This document shows positions 15,259 to 24,105 of a DNA stretch of 30,443 nucleotides, one piece after another. Position numbers and translations under genes: made by a program. The stretch covers positions 1-30,443 of the forward strand of contig CAYLPI010000031.1 of assembly GCA_964385505.1 (NCBI GenBank). Reading direction: 5' to 3'. The notes under the pieces are model-generated. The model ran no database searches. It was not told the DNA's origin and saw only the letters and a list, made by a program, of their open reading frames with translations. How positions within the stretch are numbered: the stretch's first letter is position 1; every line of letters begins with the position of its first letter. The DNA comes from CAITSH01 sp964385505 (GTDB taxonomy: Bacteria > Pseudomonadota > Gammaproteobacteria > Burkholderiales > SG8-39).

Positions 15259-15259
15259 T

Positions 15260-15673
15260 TCAGCGCCTCGTTGCAGGTACGCGGACCTGGCCTTCGCCCA
15301 CGACATCTCTTTTCTCGCCACGGACCTTGTCCAGCGTTTCGCCAATTTTCAGCGGGACCGAAGGTTCGTCCTCGCCCATCGGCACTGAAACCCGCGCCGG
15401 ATCGACGCTGCGCGACTGACCGTGTTGGGGCTTTCCGTTTATCCAGGATGTAGTTTTTCCGCTCGAACGCGAAACCTGTCCGTTGACGGTGACGAAATTG
15501 TCGATGGAAATCAGGCTTTCCTGCACGTCGGCCTGGCGGCGACGGTCAAGGTCAAGTCGTTGCGCCGGAGTCATGAAAAGCCGTCCCAGCGGCTCCTCGG
15601 CCCCGGCCGCAAGCGCCGGCGCCAAGAGCGCCAGCGCGAAGATGAAGCCGGTGATGTTGGGACCGATATTCAT
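15260..15673 (-). CDS. mshK: MshK-like periplasmic assembly protein
   Basis: A 137-residue exported protein with a signal peptide (GFIFALALLAPALAAGAEEP). It then shows GRLFMTPAQRLDLDRRR and a short VNGQVSRSSGKTTSWINGKPQ motif typical of MshK and related GspC/PilP-like proteins, which link the inner-membrane platform to the secretin. The ATG at 15673 overlaps the mshJ stop by 4 bases. The name rests on the motif pair and on position after mshI and mshJ; the family is poorly conserved. Confidence 0.7.
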   Translation of the reverse strand: MNIGPNITGFIFALALLAPALAAGAEEPLGRLFMTPAQRLDLDRRRQADVQESLISIDNFVTVNGQVSRSSGKTTSWINGKPQHGQSRSVDPARVSVPMGEDEPSVPLKIGETLDKVRGEKRDVVGEGQVRVPATRR

Positions 15674-16284
15674 TTGGCCACCTTTTCCCGAATGGTGATC
15701 ATATCCAACTGGCAGTCGGCCTTGAGTCGCGGCGACATGCCACGCCCGCCGGGCGGGGCTTCGCGTTCGCTACGGTCTATCACGCATCTTCGCGGCGAAA
15801 CATAGGCTTTTCTGGCCGCCCTCAGGTCGGACAGGAAATTGAGCAGGTCTTCTTCATGCAACAGCGGTAAATCGATCTTGAGCCGGCTCGACATGAACTC
15901 GACCCCGCCCGCCGGCATTACGCCAGGGTAATCGAGTACTTTTTGCGCTTCGATGTCGTAGTTTATCCTGAATAGCTTTCGCTGCTGGCGGATTTGCGCG
16001 ATGGTCTCGACCCAATCGAGCCGCTTTTCCTCGCCGATCATGCCCCATGAAACAAGCTGCTGGAACTGGACAATATTTTCGCGGATTTCGCGCTCCTCCT
16101 CGGTCGCTTTGGCGACCCTGTCTTGCGCTGCAAGCTTGGACAGATTGGCGGTCTTCTTGTCCGTCTGGACGAGATCCATGGCGTGCTCGGCCGCCACCAG
16201 GGCGCCCACTCCGGCGCTGATCAGCATCAGGCATAGCACGACAGGTACGCGCAGGCGCTTGAGGTCGTCGCGCGAGGGGATCAT
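15670..16284 (-). CDS. mshJ: MshJ-like (GspM/PilO-type) inner-membrane platform protein
   Basis: A 204-residue bitopic protein: a short basic cytoplasmic N-terminus, one membrane segment (about residues 13-31, VPVVLCLMLISAGVGALVA), a charged coiled-coil stretch (VQTDKKTANLSKLAAQDRV...EEEREIREN) and a small periplasmic alpha/beta domain. This is the PilO/GspM layout, which pairs with PilN/GspL domains, here carried by the preceding gene. The ATG at 16284 overlaps that gene by 4 bases. Confidence 0.75.
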   Translation of the reverse strand: MIPSRDDLKRLRVPVVLCLMLISAGVGALVAAEHAMDLVQTDKKTANLSKLAAQDRVAKATEEEREIRENIVQFQQLVSWGMIGEEKRLDWVETIAQIRQQRKLFRINYDIEAQKVLDYPGVMPAGGVEFMSSRLKIDLPLLHEEDLLNFLSDLRAARKAYVSPRRCVIDRSEREAPPGGRGMSPRLKADCQLDMITIREKVAK

Positions 16285-17855
16285 GATCCTATCCGTCGGC
16301 TCAAGGTCACCGTGAACCGCGGGACTTCATTGGTGCGCTCGTCACCGGCGCCGCCGCGCAGTGCACTTGTCGATTCGGTGTCGAAGGGTAACTTCAGCGC
16401 GACGACGCTCCAGCCCGGACGCTGCTTGAGCGCATCAACGAAGCCGTTGACGAGGCCGCCTACAGCGCGGTAATTGCTCGCCTGCGGCGTCATGACGCGC
16501 GCGCTGATTTCCGCGACCTCGTAGCGCGTTTCCGCAGTGGCGGCTTCCGTCGTCGTGGCCGGGGTCGGCGTGCTCGGGGCGGCCCGTCCGGTTCGCGGCA
16601 ATGTGCCGCCCGGTGTGGCGCTGACATCCCAGGTGATACGGTCGATCTCAATTTGCGGCGAACCCGACAGGGCAAGGCTGATGTCGAGCAGCAGCGTCTT
16701 GGGCGATGTCGTCTGCTTGAACAGGACTTTGAAGCTCTTGACGCCGGCCTTGAGATTTTCGGTGCTGGTCGGCGTTTTGGGAAAAGACTGTGTCAGCCGG
16801 GCGTATTCGTTCGCGGCACGTGCCTCCTGCGCCCTGTCCGCTTCAATCAGCTTTTCCGTACCGTACACGTCGGTCAGTTTCAAGCCCGCAAGCACGAGGC
16901 AAAAGGCAAAGACCGCGGCTCCGCCCGCAATCAGGCCCAGACGCGCCTGCCACAGGCGGTAAAAGCGGCGCATCGGCTCGGCTACATATTGCTCGGCTGG
17001 TTGTCGTTCGGCGAGCAGGTGCAGGAACAGGGCCTCGCTCTTTAGTTCCCGCGGGTAGCTCTTGAGTTTGATCCGGGCAGCCAACTCACCGGTATCGTGC
17101 ACATGAAAGGTCAGCCGCGGATTGCTGACGCAGACTTCGATGTAGTGTGCTTTCTGACCCGCCGGTGCGAGCACCAGCACATCCAGCGCGCCGACGTCCC
17201 TTGGCAGCAGCCTGAGATTGGTCAGATATTGTTGGATTCGACCCGATTCGGCGAGGAAGTTCTGCGCCATTCTCGCCGGGTCTGCGATATCGATTCGCCC
17301 GAGGCGGGAAAAACGCATGCGTCCGCCCTCAATGAAGGTCTGGCGCAAGCCGCCGCTTTGCTGGCTTACCACCAGGCATCTGGGCGCTTTCAGGTCCGCC
17401 CGTTCAACCAGTTGGGGCGTGACGAAGGGTACCGAATACACGCCTACGAGCCGTGCCTCGTGCGAGCGCAGTATCGCGAGCCAGGGCTGGAACTGCTGGG
17501 TGTTGGTAAACGAGCTGAATAGTATGCGTTCGTCGCGACGTGCGCCGGTTTCAGTCCCCAGGCTTGCTGTCAGCGCCAGCGTCGTGTCGCGGTAGCGCTG
17601 GGCGAGTTTTCGCCCGAGCAGCAGCGCCCTGTCCTTGCCGCCGACTTTGGGCAGCACCTCCTGGAAGAAGTCCTCCTCGACCACGTCGGCGAGGATGTAA
17701 AACAGGCTGTCGCGGTAGGTGGAGGCGTACTCCGAGAACGCCGCAAGCCCGGCCTCGTTGTTCTCAAGGCTGATCTCGGCTGTGAGCTCGCCGCGCTTCC
17801 AGAGAAACGCGGAAAGATTTGCAGAGGAAAAATACAGAAGGCGTTTCTTGAGCAT
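16281..17855 (-). CDS. mshI: MshI-like (GspL/PilM-PilN-type) platform protein
   Basis: A 524-residue protein with a cytoplasmic actin-fold-like half (1-300), one membrane segment (306-328, LGLIAGGAAVFAFCLVLAGL) and a periplasmic PilN/GspL-like half (330-524) that contains a Pro/Thr/Ala linker near residues 430-450. This equals PilM and PilN joined in one chain, the GspL arrangement. It would connect the assembly ATPase to the periplasmic MshJ and MshK parts. It starts 9 bases after the stop of the GspF-like gene and overlaps mshJ by 4 bases. Confidence 0.78.
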   Translation of the reverse strand: MLKKRLLYFSSANLSAFLWKRGELTAEISLENNEAGLAAFSEYASTYRDSLFYILADVVEEDFFQEVLPKVGGKDRALLLGRKLAQRYRDTTLALTASLGTETGARRDERILFSSFTNTQQFQPWLAILRSHEARLVGVYSVPFVTPQLVERADLKAPRCLVVSQQSGGLRQTFIEGGRMRFSRLGRIDIADPARMAQNFLAESGRIQQYLTNLRLLPRDVGALDVLVLAPAGQKAHYIEVCVSNPRLTFHVHDTGELAARIKLKSYPRELKSEALFLHLLAERQPAEQYVAEPMRRFYRLWQARLGLIAGGAAVFAFCLVLAGLKLTDVYGTEKLIEADRAQEARAANEYARLTQSFPKTPTSTENLKAGVKSFKVLFKQTTSPKTLLLDISLALSGSPQIEIDRITWDVSATPGGTLPRTGRAAPSTPTPATTTEAATAETRYEVAEISARVMTPQASNYRAVGGLVNGFVDALKQRPGWSVVALKLPFDTESTSALRGGAGDERTNEVPRFTVTLSRRIGS

Positions 17856-17864
17856 TGCGCGTGG

Positions 17865-19073
17865 TCAGATCTTGATCTTGCCGATAGTGTCGTAAATCGG
17901 GCCCAGCACGGAGAGCATCACCCATCCGAGAATGGCGCCAAGGACAATCGTGAGTGCCGGCTCAATCATGGCCTGGATCTTGTCAATGGATTCCTTTACC
18001 TCGCGGTTGTAAAAATACGACACGTTGAGCAGCGCCGTATCGAGCGCGCCGGTGGTCTCGCCGATGCGCAGCATGCGTATCACCAGCGGAGGGAACAACC
18101 CCACGTCCTGGAAAGCGGTGGTGACGTTCTTGCCATCCGCAATCTGCTGTCCGGCGATGCGAAGCCCCTCGCGGATGACCACGTTGCCCGCAGTCTCTTC
18201 GGAGCTGCGGATTGAATCGAGGATGGTGATGCCCGACGAGTACATCAGCGCGAAAATACTGGCAAAGCGCGACAGTATGATCTTTCTCAGTATCGGCCCG
18301 ATCAGCGGCAGATCCAGCTTGAGCTTGTCGATCTTGTAGCGCACGTCGGGGCGGGTAGCGGCGAGAAATTTTATGGTCATGAACAACGCTATCGGTGAAA
18401 AAATCACCACCCACCAGTAGTGCACCATGAAATCTGAAACCATGATCAACAACTCGGTGTGAAACGGCAGCTTCTGGCCCATGCTCCTGATAAAACCGAC
18501 CATCTGCGGCACCAGGTAAATCATCAGAAACAGCGTCACGGCGAGGACGATGCTGCCGACAAAGGCCGGATACATTGCGAGCTTTTTGGTCTGCGCCGCG
18601 AGCTCGTCCTCCCATTTCAGTGTTTCCGAAAGGCTTTTCAGCACCTCGGACATCCTGCCCGTGCTTTCCCCGGCGCGGATCAGGGCGCTGAACACCGGGT
18701 TGAACACGTCAGGGTAAATCCCCAGCGACTGTGAAAGGTTCTGACCGCCCTGTATGCTTTCAATCACCCCGGAAATGACCTCCTTGAAGCGCGGGTTCTC
18801 CGTGCTGTCGCGCAGATCGGTCAGCCCCTCTATCATCGGCACGCCCGCCGACGACAGTTGTTCAAGATGGAAGCAAAAATTGATCAGATCGCTGCGTTTT
18901 ACCGCCGAGGCGGAAAAAAACGATGTCCGGCCCCGCCGCGAGGGTGCGCCGGCGATGAGATCGAGTCCCATGCGCTTGAGGCGCAGTTCCAGGTCGATCA
19001 CGTTTACGGCGTCGAGCTGTCCCATGATCGCCTTGCCGCGCGTGTCGATCGCCTTGTAGTTGAACAGCGCCAT
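17865..19073 (-). CDS. mshG: MshG/GspF/PilC-family inner-membrane platform protein
   Basis: Polytopic core of the pilus motor, turned by the ATPase to load pilins. The 402 residues start ALFNYKAIDTRGKAIMGQLDA, the standard opening of the family. Two GspF domains are visible, each with the alpha-helical pattern FCFHLEQLSSAGVPMIEGL and FASIFALMYSSGITILDSI, plus three or four membrane segments (SIVLAVTLFLMIYLVPQMV; WWVVIFSPIALFMTI; C-terminal VLGAILGWVMLSVLGPIYD). Length is normal. It lies 35 bases after the ATPase gene. Confidence 0.94.
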   Translation of the reverse strand: MALFNYKAIDTRGKAIMGQLDAVNVIDLELRLKRMGLDLIAGAPSRRGRTSFFSASAVKRSDLINFCFHLEQLSSAGVPMIEGLTDLRDSTENPRFKEVISGVIESIQGGQNLSQSLGIYPDVFNPVFSALIRAGESTGRMSEVLKSLSETLKWEDELAAQTKKLAMYPAFVGSIVLAVTLFLMIYLVPQMVGFIRSMGQKLPFHTELLIMVSDFMVHYWWVVIFSPIALFMTIKFLAATRPDVRYKIDKLKLDLPLIGPILRKIILSRFASIFALMYSSGITILDSIRSSEETAGNVVIREGLRIAGQQIADGKNVTTAFQDVGLFPPLVIRMLRIGETTGALDTALLNVSYFYNREVKESIDKIQAMIEPALTIVLGAILGWVMLSVLGPIYDTIGKIKI

Positions 19074-19108
19074 GTTTGCTTTCGGTAAACGGGGGGCGGT
19101 GCCCGTTC

Positions 19109-20827
19109 TTACATGCGGTCGGTAAGATCGACGACGCGCATCAACTCATCGACCGCGGTCGTCCCGTCGAGCACCCGCCTCACGCCGTCGTCGGCCAGTG
19201 TATGGAAACCCTTGCCGATGGCAGCCTTGTGGATCTCCCGGGCGCTGGCGCGGTGAGCCACCATTTCGTCGAGGTCGGCATCCATCTTGAGCAGTTCCAT
19301 GATGGCAATGCGCCCCCGGTAGCCCTGGTAATCACAGTGGTCACAGCCCACTGCGCGGTACAGCGTGGGCGGCTTGTCCGGGCGTACGGCGAGCATGCGG
19401 CATTCGGCGGCGTTTGCTTCGTAGGGTTGGCGGCAATGGCGGCACAGTTTTCTCATCAGCCGCTGCGCGACGATGCCGATGATGTTGCCGGCAAGGATGT
19501 CCGGCACGATGCCGATGTCGGCGAGCCGTGGCAGTGCGCCCAGCGCAGAGTTGGTGTGCAGCGTCGTGTACACCTGGTGGCCGGTCATGGCGGCGCGGAA
19601 AGCCATTTGCGCGGTGTCTTCGTCGCGTACCTCGCCGACCAGGATTACGTCCGGGTCCTGGCGCATCAGCGAGCGTATGCCGTTTGCAAAGTCCATTTTG
19701 GCAGCCTCTGAAACCGAGGTCTGCCGGATCAGCGTCATCGGATACTCGACCGGATCTTCCAGCGTCATGATGTTGATGCCGTCATGATTGATGTGGTTGA
19801 GCACTGAATACAAGGTCGTGGTCTTGCCGCTGCCGGTCGGGCCGGTCACCAGGATGATGCCTTCCGGGCGGGCGATCATTTTTTTCAGCAGCGCGAGTTG
19901 CGAGGCTTCGAGCCCCAGCATGTCGAGCGGCACAATGCCTTTTTGCCGGTCGAGAATCCGCAGTACGACGTTCTCGCCGTGCGTTGTCACCTGCGACGAG
20001 ACACGGAAGTCGACCGGGCGTCCGGTCAGTGTCAGCGAGATGCGGCCGTCCTGCGGGGCCCGCGTCTCGGCGATATTCATGCCGGCGAGAACCTTGAGGC
20101 GCACCGTCATGGCCGGCCAATAAGTCTTGTGCAGTGAGCGGATCTGGCGCAAAACCCCGTCGATGCGGTAGCGGATACGCAGGAAATTCTGCTCCGGTTC
20201 AAAGTGCACGTCGGACGCACCTTGTTCCACCGCGTCGGCGAGCAGCGAGGAAATGAGCCTCACCACGGGCTGGCTGTATTCGTCCCCCGAGGAGTGGAGG
20301 CTCTGGTAATCGATTTCGCCGGTCTCGATTTCGTGCAGGATGCCGTCGATCGAGAGCTCAAGTCCGTAGTACTGCTCGATCGCCCGCGCAATTTCGGTTT
20401 CACCGGCGAGGCGCGACTCGAGTTCCATTTCGCCGCGAAGCTGCGCGCGCACCTGGTCGAGCGCAACGACGTTATTGGTGTCTGAAATGGCGATGATCAG
20501 CCGGTGCTTTTCCCGATCCAGTGCGACCGGGAAGACATGGTGGCGTTTGGCGAAATCGCGCGGGATCAGCTTGATCGCTGCGGCGTCAACGACGATCTGC
20601 GACAGGTCGACCCCTTGCAGCCCCAGTTTTTCCGAAAGTGCATCGCGCAGCGTGGCTTCGGAGACAAAACCGAGCTGCACCAGGAGGCGGCCGACCGGTT
20701 GGTTCGATTTCAGCTGCTCCAGCAGCGCGATGCGCAACTGATCTTCGGTCAGTATCCCCTGGGAAATGAGGATCTGGCCGATATGGCGCTTTGCCTGGGG
20801 GGCCGCGTTTGGAGCCGGAGTGGGCAT
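19109..20827 (-). CDS. mshE: MshE/PilB/GspE-family pilus assembly ATPase
   Basis: Cytoplasmic hexameric ATPase that drives fibre extension. From the ATG at 20827 it is 572 residues: an MshEN-type N-domain (GQILISQGILTEDQLRIALLEQ...GRLLVQLGFVSEATLRDAL), the Walker A GPTGSGKTT at 329, an Asp box and a Walker B near DPDVILVGEVRDEDTA, and a zinc motif of CRHC and CDHC as in PilB and GspE. MshEN domains bind cyclic-di-GMP in characterised homologues, so c-di-GMP control is plausible. A TTG at 20893 would add 22 residues but run into mshN; I prefer the ATG. No PilT-like retraction ATPase is present in the window. Confidence 0.94.
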   Translation of the reverse strand: MPTPAPNAAPQAKRHIGQILISQGILTEDQLRIALLEQLKSNQPVGRLLVQLGFVSEATLRDALSEKLGLQGVDLSQIVVDAAAIKLIPRDFAKRHHVFPVALDREKHRLIIAISDTNNVVALDQVRAQLRGEMELESRLAGETEIARAIEQYYGLELSIDGILHEIETGEIDYQSLHSSGDEYSQPVVRLISSLLADAVEQGASDVHFEPEQNFLRIRYRIDGVLRQIRSLHKTYWPAMTVRLKVLAGMNIAETRAPQDGRISLTLTGRPVDFRVSSQVTTHGENVVLRILDRQKGIVPLDMLGLEASQLALLKKMIARPEGIILVTGPTGSGKTTTLYSVLNHINHDGINIMTLEDPVEYPMTLIRQTSVSEAAKMDFANGIRSLMRQDPDVILVGEVRDEDTAQMAFRAAMTGHQVYTTLHTNSALGALPRLADIGIVPDILAGNIIGIVAQRLMRKLCRHCRQPYEANAAECRMLAVRPDKPPTLYRAVGCDHCDYQGYRGRIAIMELLKMDADLDEMVAHRASAREIHKAAIGKGFHTLADDGVRRVLDGTTAVDELMRVVDLTDRM

Positions 20828-20846
20828 AGCGGGCAGTGCCAAGGGA

Positions 20847-22259
20847 CTACTGCTGAAGTTCGCGAATGCGCGTTGTGGCGCGAGTACGGTCAAAAGTGGA
20901 CGGCCGCGTGCCGCCCAGGGTCAGTGCCTTCTGGTAGTACTCGAGGGCCAGTTTGCTTTGGCGGATGTGATCCAGGCTCACCGCCAGATTGTACGCGTAG
21001 TCCGGATTGTCCGGTTCGGCGGCGACGGCTTTGAAATACGCCGCCTGTGCCTCCGGCCAGCGCGCCTGCATGGCCATCTGGTTGCCGAGGGCGAAGTGCA
21101 AAAATCCCGCTTCCGGCTGGCTCGCGAGCAGGCTCTTCAGGCGGCTTTCCGACTGAACCGGGTCGGCCTGGCCGCGCAGTGCGATGAGGCCGGCCAGGGC
21201 GTGCGCGTCGCGCGGGTCAGCCTCAAGCAGTTTGATATAGCGTCCTTCCGCCTGTACCAACTGTCCGCTTCTCGCCTCGATCGCGGCCAGTCCCAGCAGC
21301 GCATCCCGGTTGAGCGGATCGCCCTTGAGCGAGTCGAGATAATTCTCGCGCGCGGTAACCAGATCGCCCTTTTGATAGGCGTCGTAGGCGCGCTCAAGCT
21401 GCTGATCTGTTCTTGCCGCGGCCGAGAGTACAGTGGGGCGGGGCGCTCCTGCAGACCTTGTCCTCGCCGGCGGGGCGGCCGGCGCGGCGCGCTCGCGGGG
21501 CGGCGGCCCGGAACGCGAAATAACCACTGGCGAGTTGGCGGATGAGGCGGCGGCGGGGGGGGCGCTCGAAGGTGGCGCTGCAGCCGTTGGGACCGACGCG
21601 GCAGCTGCCGCTGCGGGCGCGGTGGGGCCTGTGCCGGTCTTGGCGGCAGGTGCGCCGGCTGGCGCTGCCTGCCCGAGTGCTTCGCCGCCAGGCCCCGGAC
21701 CGGGACCGGGATTGGCAAACGGGTCTGCCGCCGGCGCCGCGCTTGCCGGGGGGGCGCTGATCGGTGCAGGCCGCGCCGGCGCGTTGGCCACTGCGGTCGG
21801 CGCAACGATATATCGTGGCTGCAATTGCCACCAGAAATAGGCGATCGTGCCGACCGCAAACACGGCGAGGGCGCCCACGGTGTAATAAAAGGGCTTTCTC
21901 GGGTTGTAGTCCTCGAGCCCCTTGGCATCGAACATTTGTTTTGCCGCAGCCTGGTCGCGCACCGGCTCTTCGGCAAATACAGGTTCCTGCTTCGAGGATG
22001 GCGGTGCCGTATAGACCGGCTCCTGCCGAGGCGGCGGATCGGCGGCCGCCTGTGCCTGCAATCCCGCGGACGAGGGCAGGTCCTCGGACAGGATCTCCAG
22101 CTGCTGCGTTATGTTGGGCAGGTTCTCACGCGTGATGACAGTGGTGTCCGGCGTGCTGGTGCTCGCCGTGAATTCGAGCCCCGCGCTTTGCGTGCCTGCG
22201 GTTTTGCTGCCCTGCTTGGCCAGCTCGGCTTTTTTCAGAGCCTCAAGCAACAAGCTCAT
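20847..22259 (-). CDS. mshN: MshN-like TPR protein with single membrane anchor
   Basis: A 470-residue protein. The N-terminus MSLLLEALKKAELAKQGS is typical of this pilus-linked family. One membrane segment (124-144, FYYTVGALAVFAVGTIAYFWW) leads to a long Ala/Pro linker (150-283) and then four or more TPR repeats (284-470, such as AYDAYQKGDLVTARENYLDSL and LLGLAAIEARSGQLVQAEGRY). It probably helps secretin assembly or binds peptidoglycan-side partners in the periplasm. The ATG at 22259 overlaps the mshL stop (TAATG), and it ends 19 bases before mshE. The linker contains G-runs of 7 and 8 bases (near 21748-21754 and at 21555-21562). Confidence 0.82.
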   Translation of the reverse strand: MSLLLEALKKAELAKQGSKTAGTQSAGLEFTASTSTPDTTVITRENLPNITQQLEILSEDLPSSAGLQAQAAADPPPRQEPVYTAPPSSKQEPVFAEEPVRDQAAAKQMFDAKGLEDYNPRKPFYYTVGALAVFAVGTIAYFWWQLQPRYIVAPTAVANAPARPAPISAPPASAAPAADPFANPGPGPGPGGEALGQAAPAGAPAAKTGTGPTAPAAAAAASVPTAAAPPSSAPPAAASSANSPVVISRSGPPPRERAAPAAPPARTRSAGAPRPTVLSAAARTDQQLERAYDAYQKGDLVTARENYLDSLKGDPLNRDALLGLAAIEARSGQLVQAEGRYIKLLEADPRDAHALAGLIALRGQADPVQSESRLKSLLASQPEAGFLHFALGNQMAMQARWPEAQAAYFKAVAAEPDNPDYAYNLAVSLDHIRQSKLALEYYQKALTLGGTRPSTFDRTRATTRIRELQQ

Positions 22260-23992
22260 TAACGCATTCCTTCGAACTCCGGCCGTTTGCCGGGGTTGGG
22301 CGCCGACAAAAAGTCCTGTCCGGGCAGGAATGTACGGTAGGCCCGAAAGTCGCCGTTGAGACTGGCGTCGCGTACGACCAGCGGCCGCAGGAAGATCACC
22401 AACTCGGTTTTGGCGTTGGTGTTGTTGCGCTGGGTGAACAGTTCACCGAACAGGGGCAGACGGTTGACGCCCGGGATGCTGTCTTCATTATTGTTTATCG
22501 AGTCCTGGATCAGGCCACCCATCACGGCGGTTTCGCCGCTCGCCACCTTTATCAGCGATTCCATCTCGCGCGTTTGTATTTGCGGAATGCGGTTCGCAAC
22601 CGCAAGTCCCGGGGTGGGGTCGGTGACATAGCTCAGAATGCGCGTAACCGCCGGGCGCAGATTGAGCAGTATCGTGTCGTCCGAGGAAATCTGTGGCGTG
22701 ACATTCATCACAAAGCCGACGGGAACCACGTTTGGCGTCGCGGTAAACGCCGTTGTGGCCGCGCCGGTCGCAGTGGCCGCGATGGTATCGGTCTTGATGG
22801 TGAAATACACCAGATTGTCCACCACCTTCAGGATCGCGCTCTGGTTGTTGATGACGCTTATCTTCGGACTGGACAGAACCCTGACCGTGCCAAATGACTC
22901 AAGCAACTGCAGCGAGGCCGTGAAGGAATTGGAGACGTAATTGAGCACGAAAAAACTACCCGCCGGATTGGCGGTGGTGGTGCCGGTCGCCGCCTGGGCG
23001 GCGCGCGTTCCTGCGGGGCCACGGCGGAACAGGTTCCAGTTGATGCCTTGCTGGTAATTATTGTTCAGCGTCACCTCGGCAATGGTCGCCTCAATCATCA
23101 CCTGGCGCTTTGCACTTACCAATACCTGGTCGAGAAACTCCTGAATGCTTTCATGCTGGCGGCTGGTGGCGCGAACGATCAGCACGCCGGCCTCGGCATT
23201 GGCGATGACCGAGGCTGCCTCGCGAAACGTCGCCCCTTGCTGGGCCGGGATCTGCAATGAGGGAATCGCCGCGCCTGGCGCAGTTGCGGCGCCAACGGCC
23301 GCTGCGCCAGCCGGCGCTGCCGCCGATGCGGCTGTTGCCGTACCGGGGAGCAATTTGTCAGTGTCTCGCAGGATGTCTCTTACGTTACTGACGATCGTGC
23401 TCCAGAACTTGTTGTCGGAGCGGTTTTGCACGCCTGCGGATGAGGCGTTGTTGCTGGCGCCGCCGCCCGAGCCCGAAGCGGTTCCGCTGGAAATCTGCCC
23501 TGAAACGCTGATCTGCCCACTACTAGTCCGTTCGACGTTGACGTAGTCGATCTTGTAAATGCGAAGAAATGGCGAGTCGGGCATGACCAGCAGGTTCGGT
23601 CCCTCGAGTTCCCAGCGCATGTCGGTTTGTTTGGATATGCGCGACAGCAACTGCGGCAGAGTCTGGTCTATGGCATTGAGCGTAACCGAGCCGCGAATGC
23701 CCGGATGCACATCGACGTTGATTTTGGCATCGCGCGCCAGGGCAAACAGCAACTCGGCCACGGGCACATTGTTGACAACGACGCTGTAGGTCTCGGCTTT
23801 GACCGCCGGTTTGGGTTTGGGCAGTGCAATGGGAAATTGCACCGGCGGCGGAATGTTCGCCACCGGTTGTTCAGGCTCGGCCCGAATATGTGCCCCGGAG
23901 GGTTTCATGGTCGGTGTGGCGCATGCTGACAGCAGCAGCACTGAGGCAACCGTGACTAGTTTGCTTGCGCGCAGGTTCAAGGAGCTGACCAC
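22259..23992 (-). CDS. mshL: MshL/PilQ/GspD-family secretin (outer-membrane channel)
   Basis: Forms the outer-membrane ring through which the fibre or substrate passes. The 577 residues have a lipoprotein signal with lipobox LLSAC (Cys24), a short N-domain (AELLFALARDAKINVDVHPGIRGSV), a secretin N1-like domain (VLIVRATSRQHESIQEFLDQV, VMIEATIAEVTLNN) and the C-terminal secretin domain with VLSSPKISVINNQSAILKV and SGETAVMGGLIQDSI. A Ser/Gly/Ala-rich insert is at about 165-250. The frame starts GTG at 23992, where AAAGG is too close; a TTG at 23980 has the same bases about 11 upstream and may be the true start. A promoter lies immediately before it. Confidence 0.92.
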   Translation of the reverse strand: MVSSLNLRASKLVTVASVLLLSACATPTMKPSGAHIRAEPEQPVANIPPPVQFPIALPKPKPAVKAETYSVVVNNVPVAELLFALARDAKINVDVHPGIRGSVTLNAIDQTLPQLLSRISKQTDMRWELEGPNLLVMPDSPFLRIYKIDYVNVERTSSGQISVSGQISSGTASGSGGGASNNASSAGVQNRSDNKFWSTIVSNVRDILRDTDKLLPGTATAASAAAPAGAAAVGAATAPGAAIPSLQIPAQQGATFREAASVIANAEAGVLIVRATSRQHESIQEFLDQVLVSAKRQVMIEATIAEVTLNNNYQQGINWNLFRRGPAGTRAAQAATGTTTANPAGSFFVLNYVSNSFTASLQLLESFGTVRVLSSPKISVINNQSAILKVVDNLVYFTIKTDTIAATATGAATTAFTATPNVVPVGFVMNVTPQISSDDTILLNLRPAVTRILSYVTDPTPGLAVANRIPQIQTREMESLIKVASGETAVMGGLIQDSINNNEDSIPGVNRLPLFGELFTQRNNTNAKTELVIFLRPLVVRDASLNGDFRAYRTFLPGQDFLSAPNPGKRPEFEGMR

Positions 23993-24013
23993 ACCTTTAA
24001 CAAGTTAAACGCT

Positions 24014-24022
24014 ATTATAGCA
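24014..24022 (-). promoter_or_regulatory. Extended -10 promoter for the mshL operon
   Basis: On minus it reads TGCTATAAT: a perfect -10 hexamer with the TGn extension and no good -35. It sits in an AT-rich strip (24001-24060) unlike its surroundings, with the predicted start about 15 bases before the mshL start. It should drive mshL through the pilin genes. Confidence 0.65.
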
Positions 24023-24105
24023 TAATCGGCTAATAAGCTGATTTTTTTCGTTGTTTTCGTTTTGGGTAACCTTACCCGGCCTTCCACCGGCCGCAATTGC
24101 GGAAC

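Noticed and set aside
20828..20893. TTG start adding 22 residues to the MshE-like ATPase
   Set aside because: It would overlap mshN by 47 bases and the added residues do not resemble the family's N-terminus; the ATG at 20827 gives normal length.
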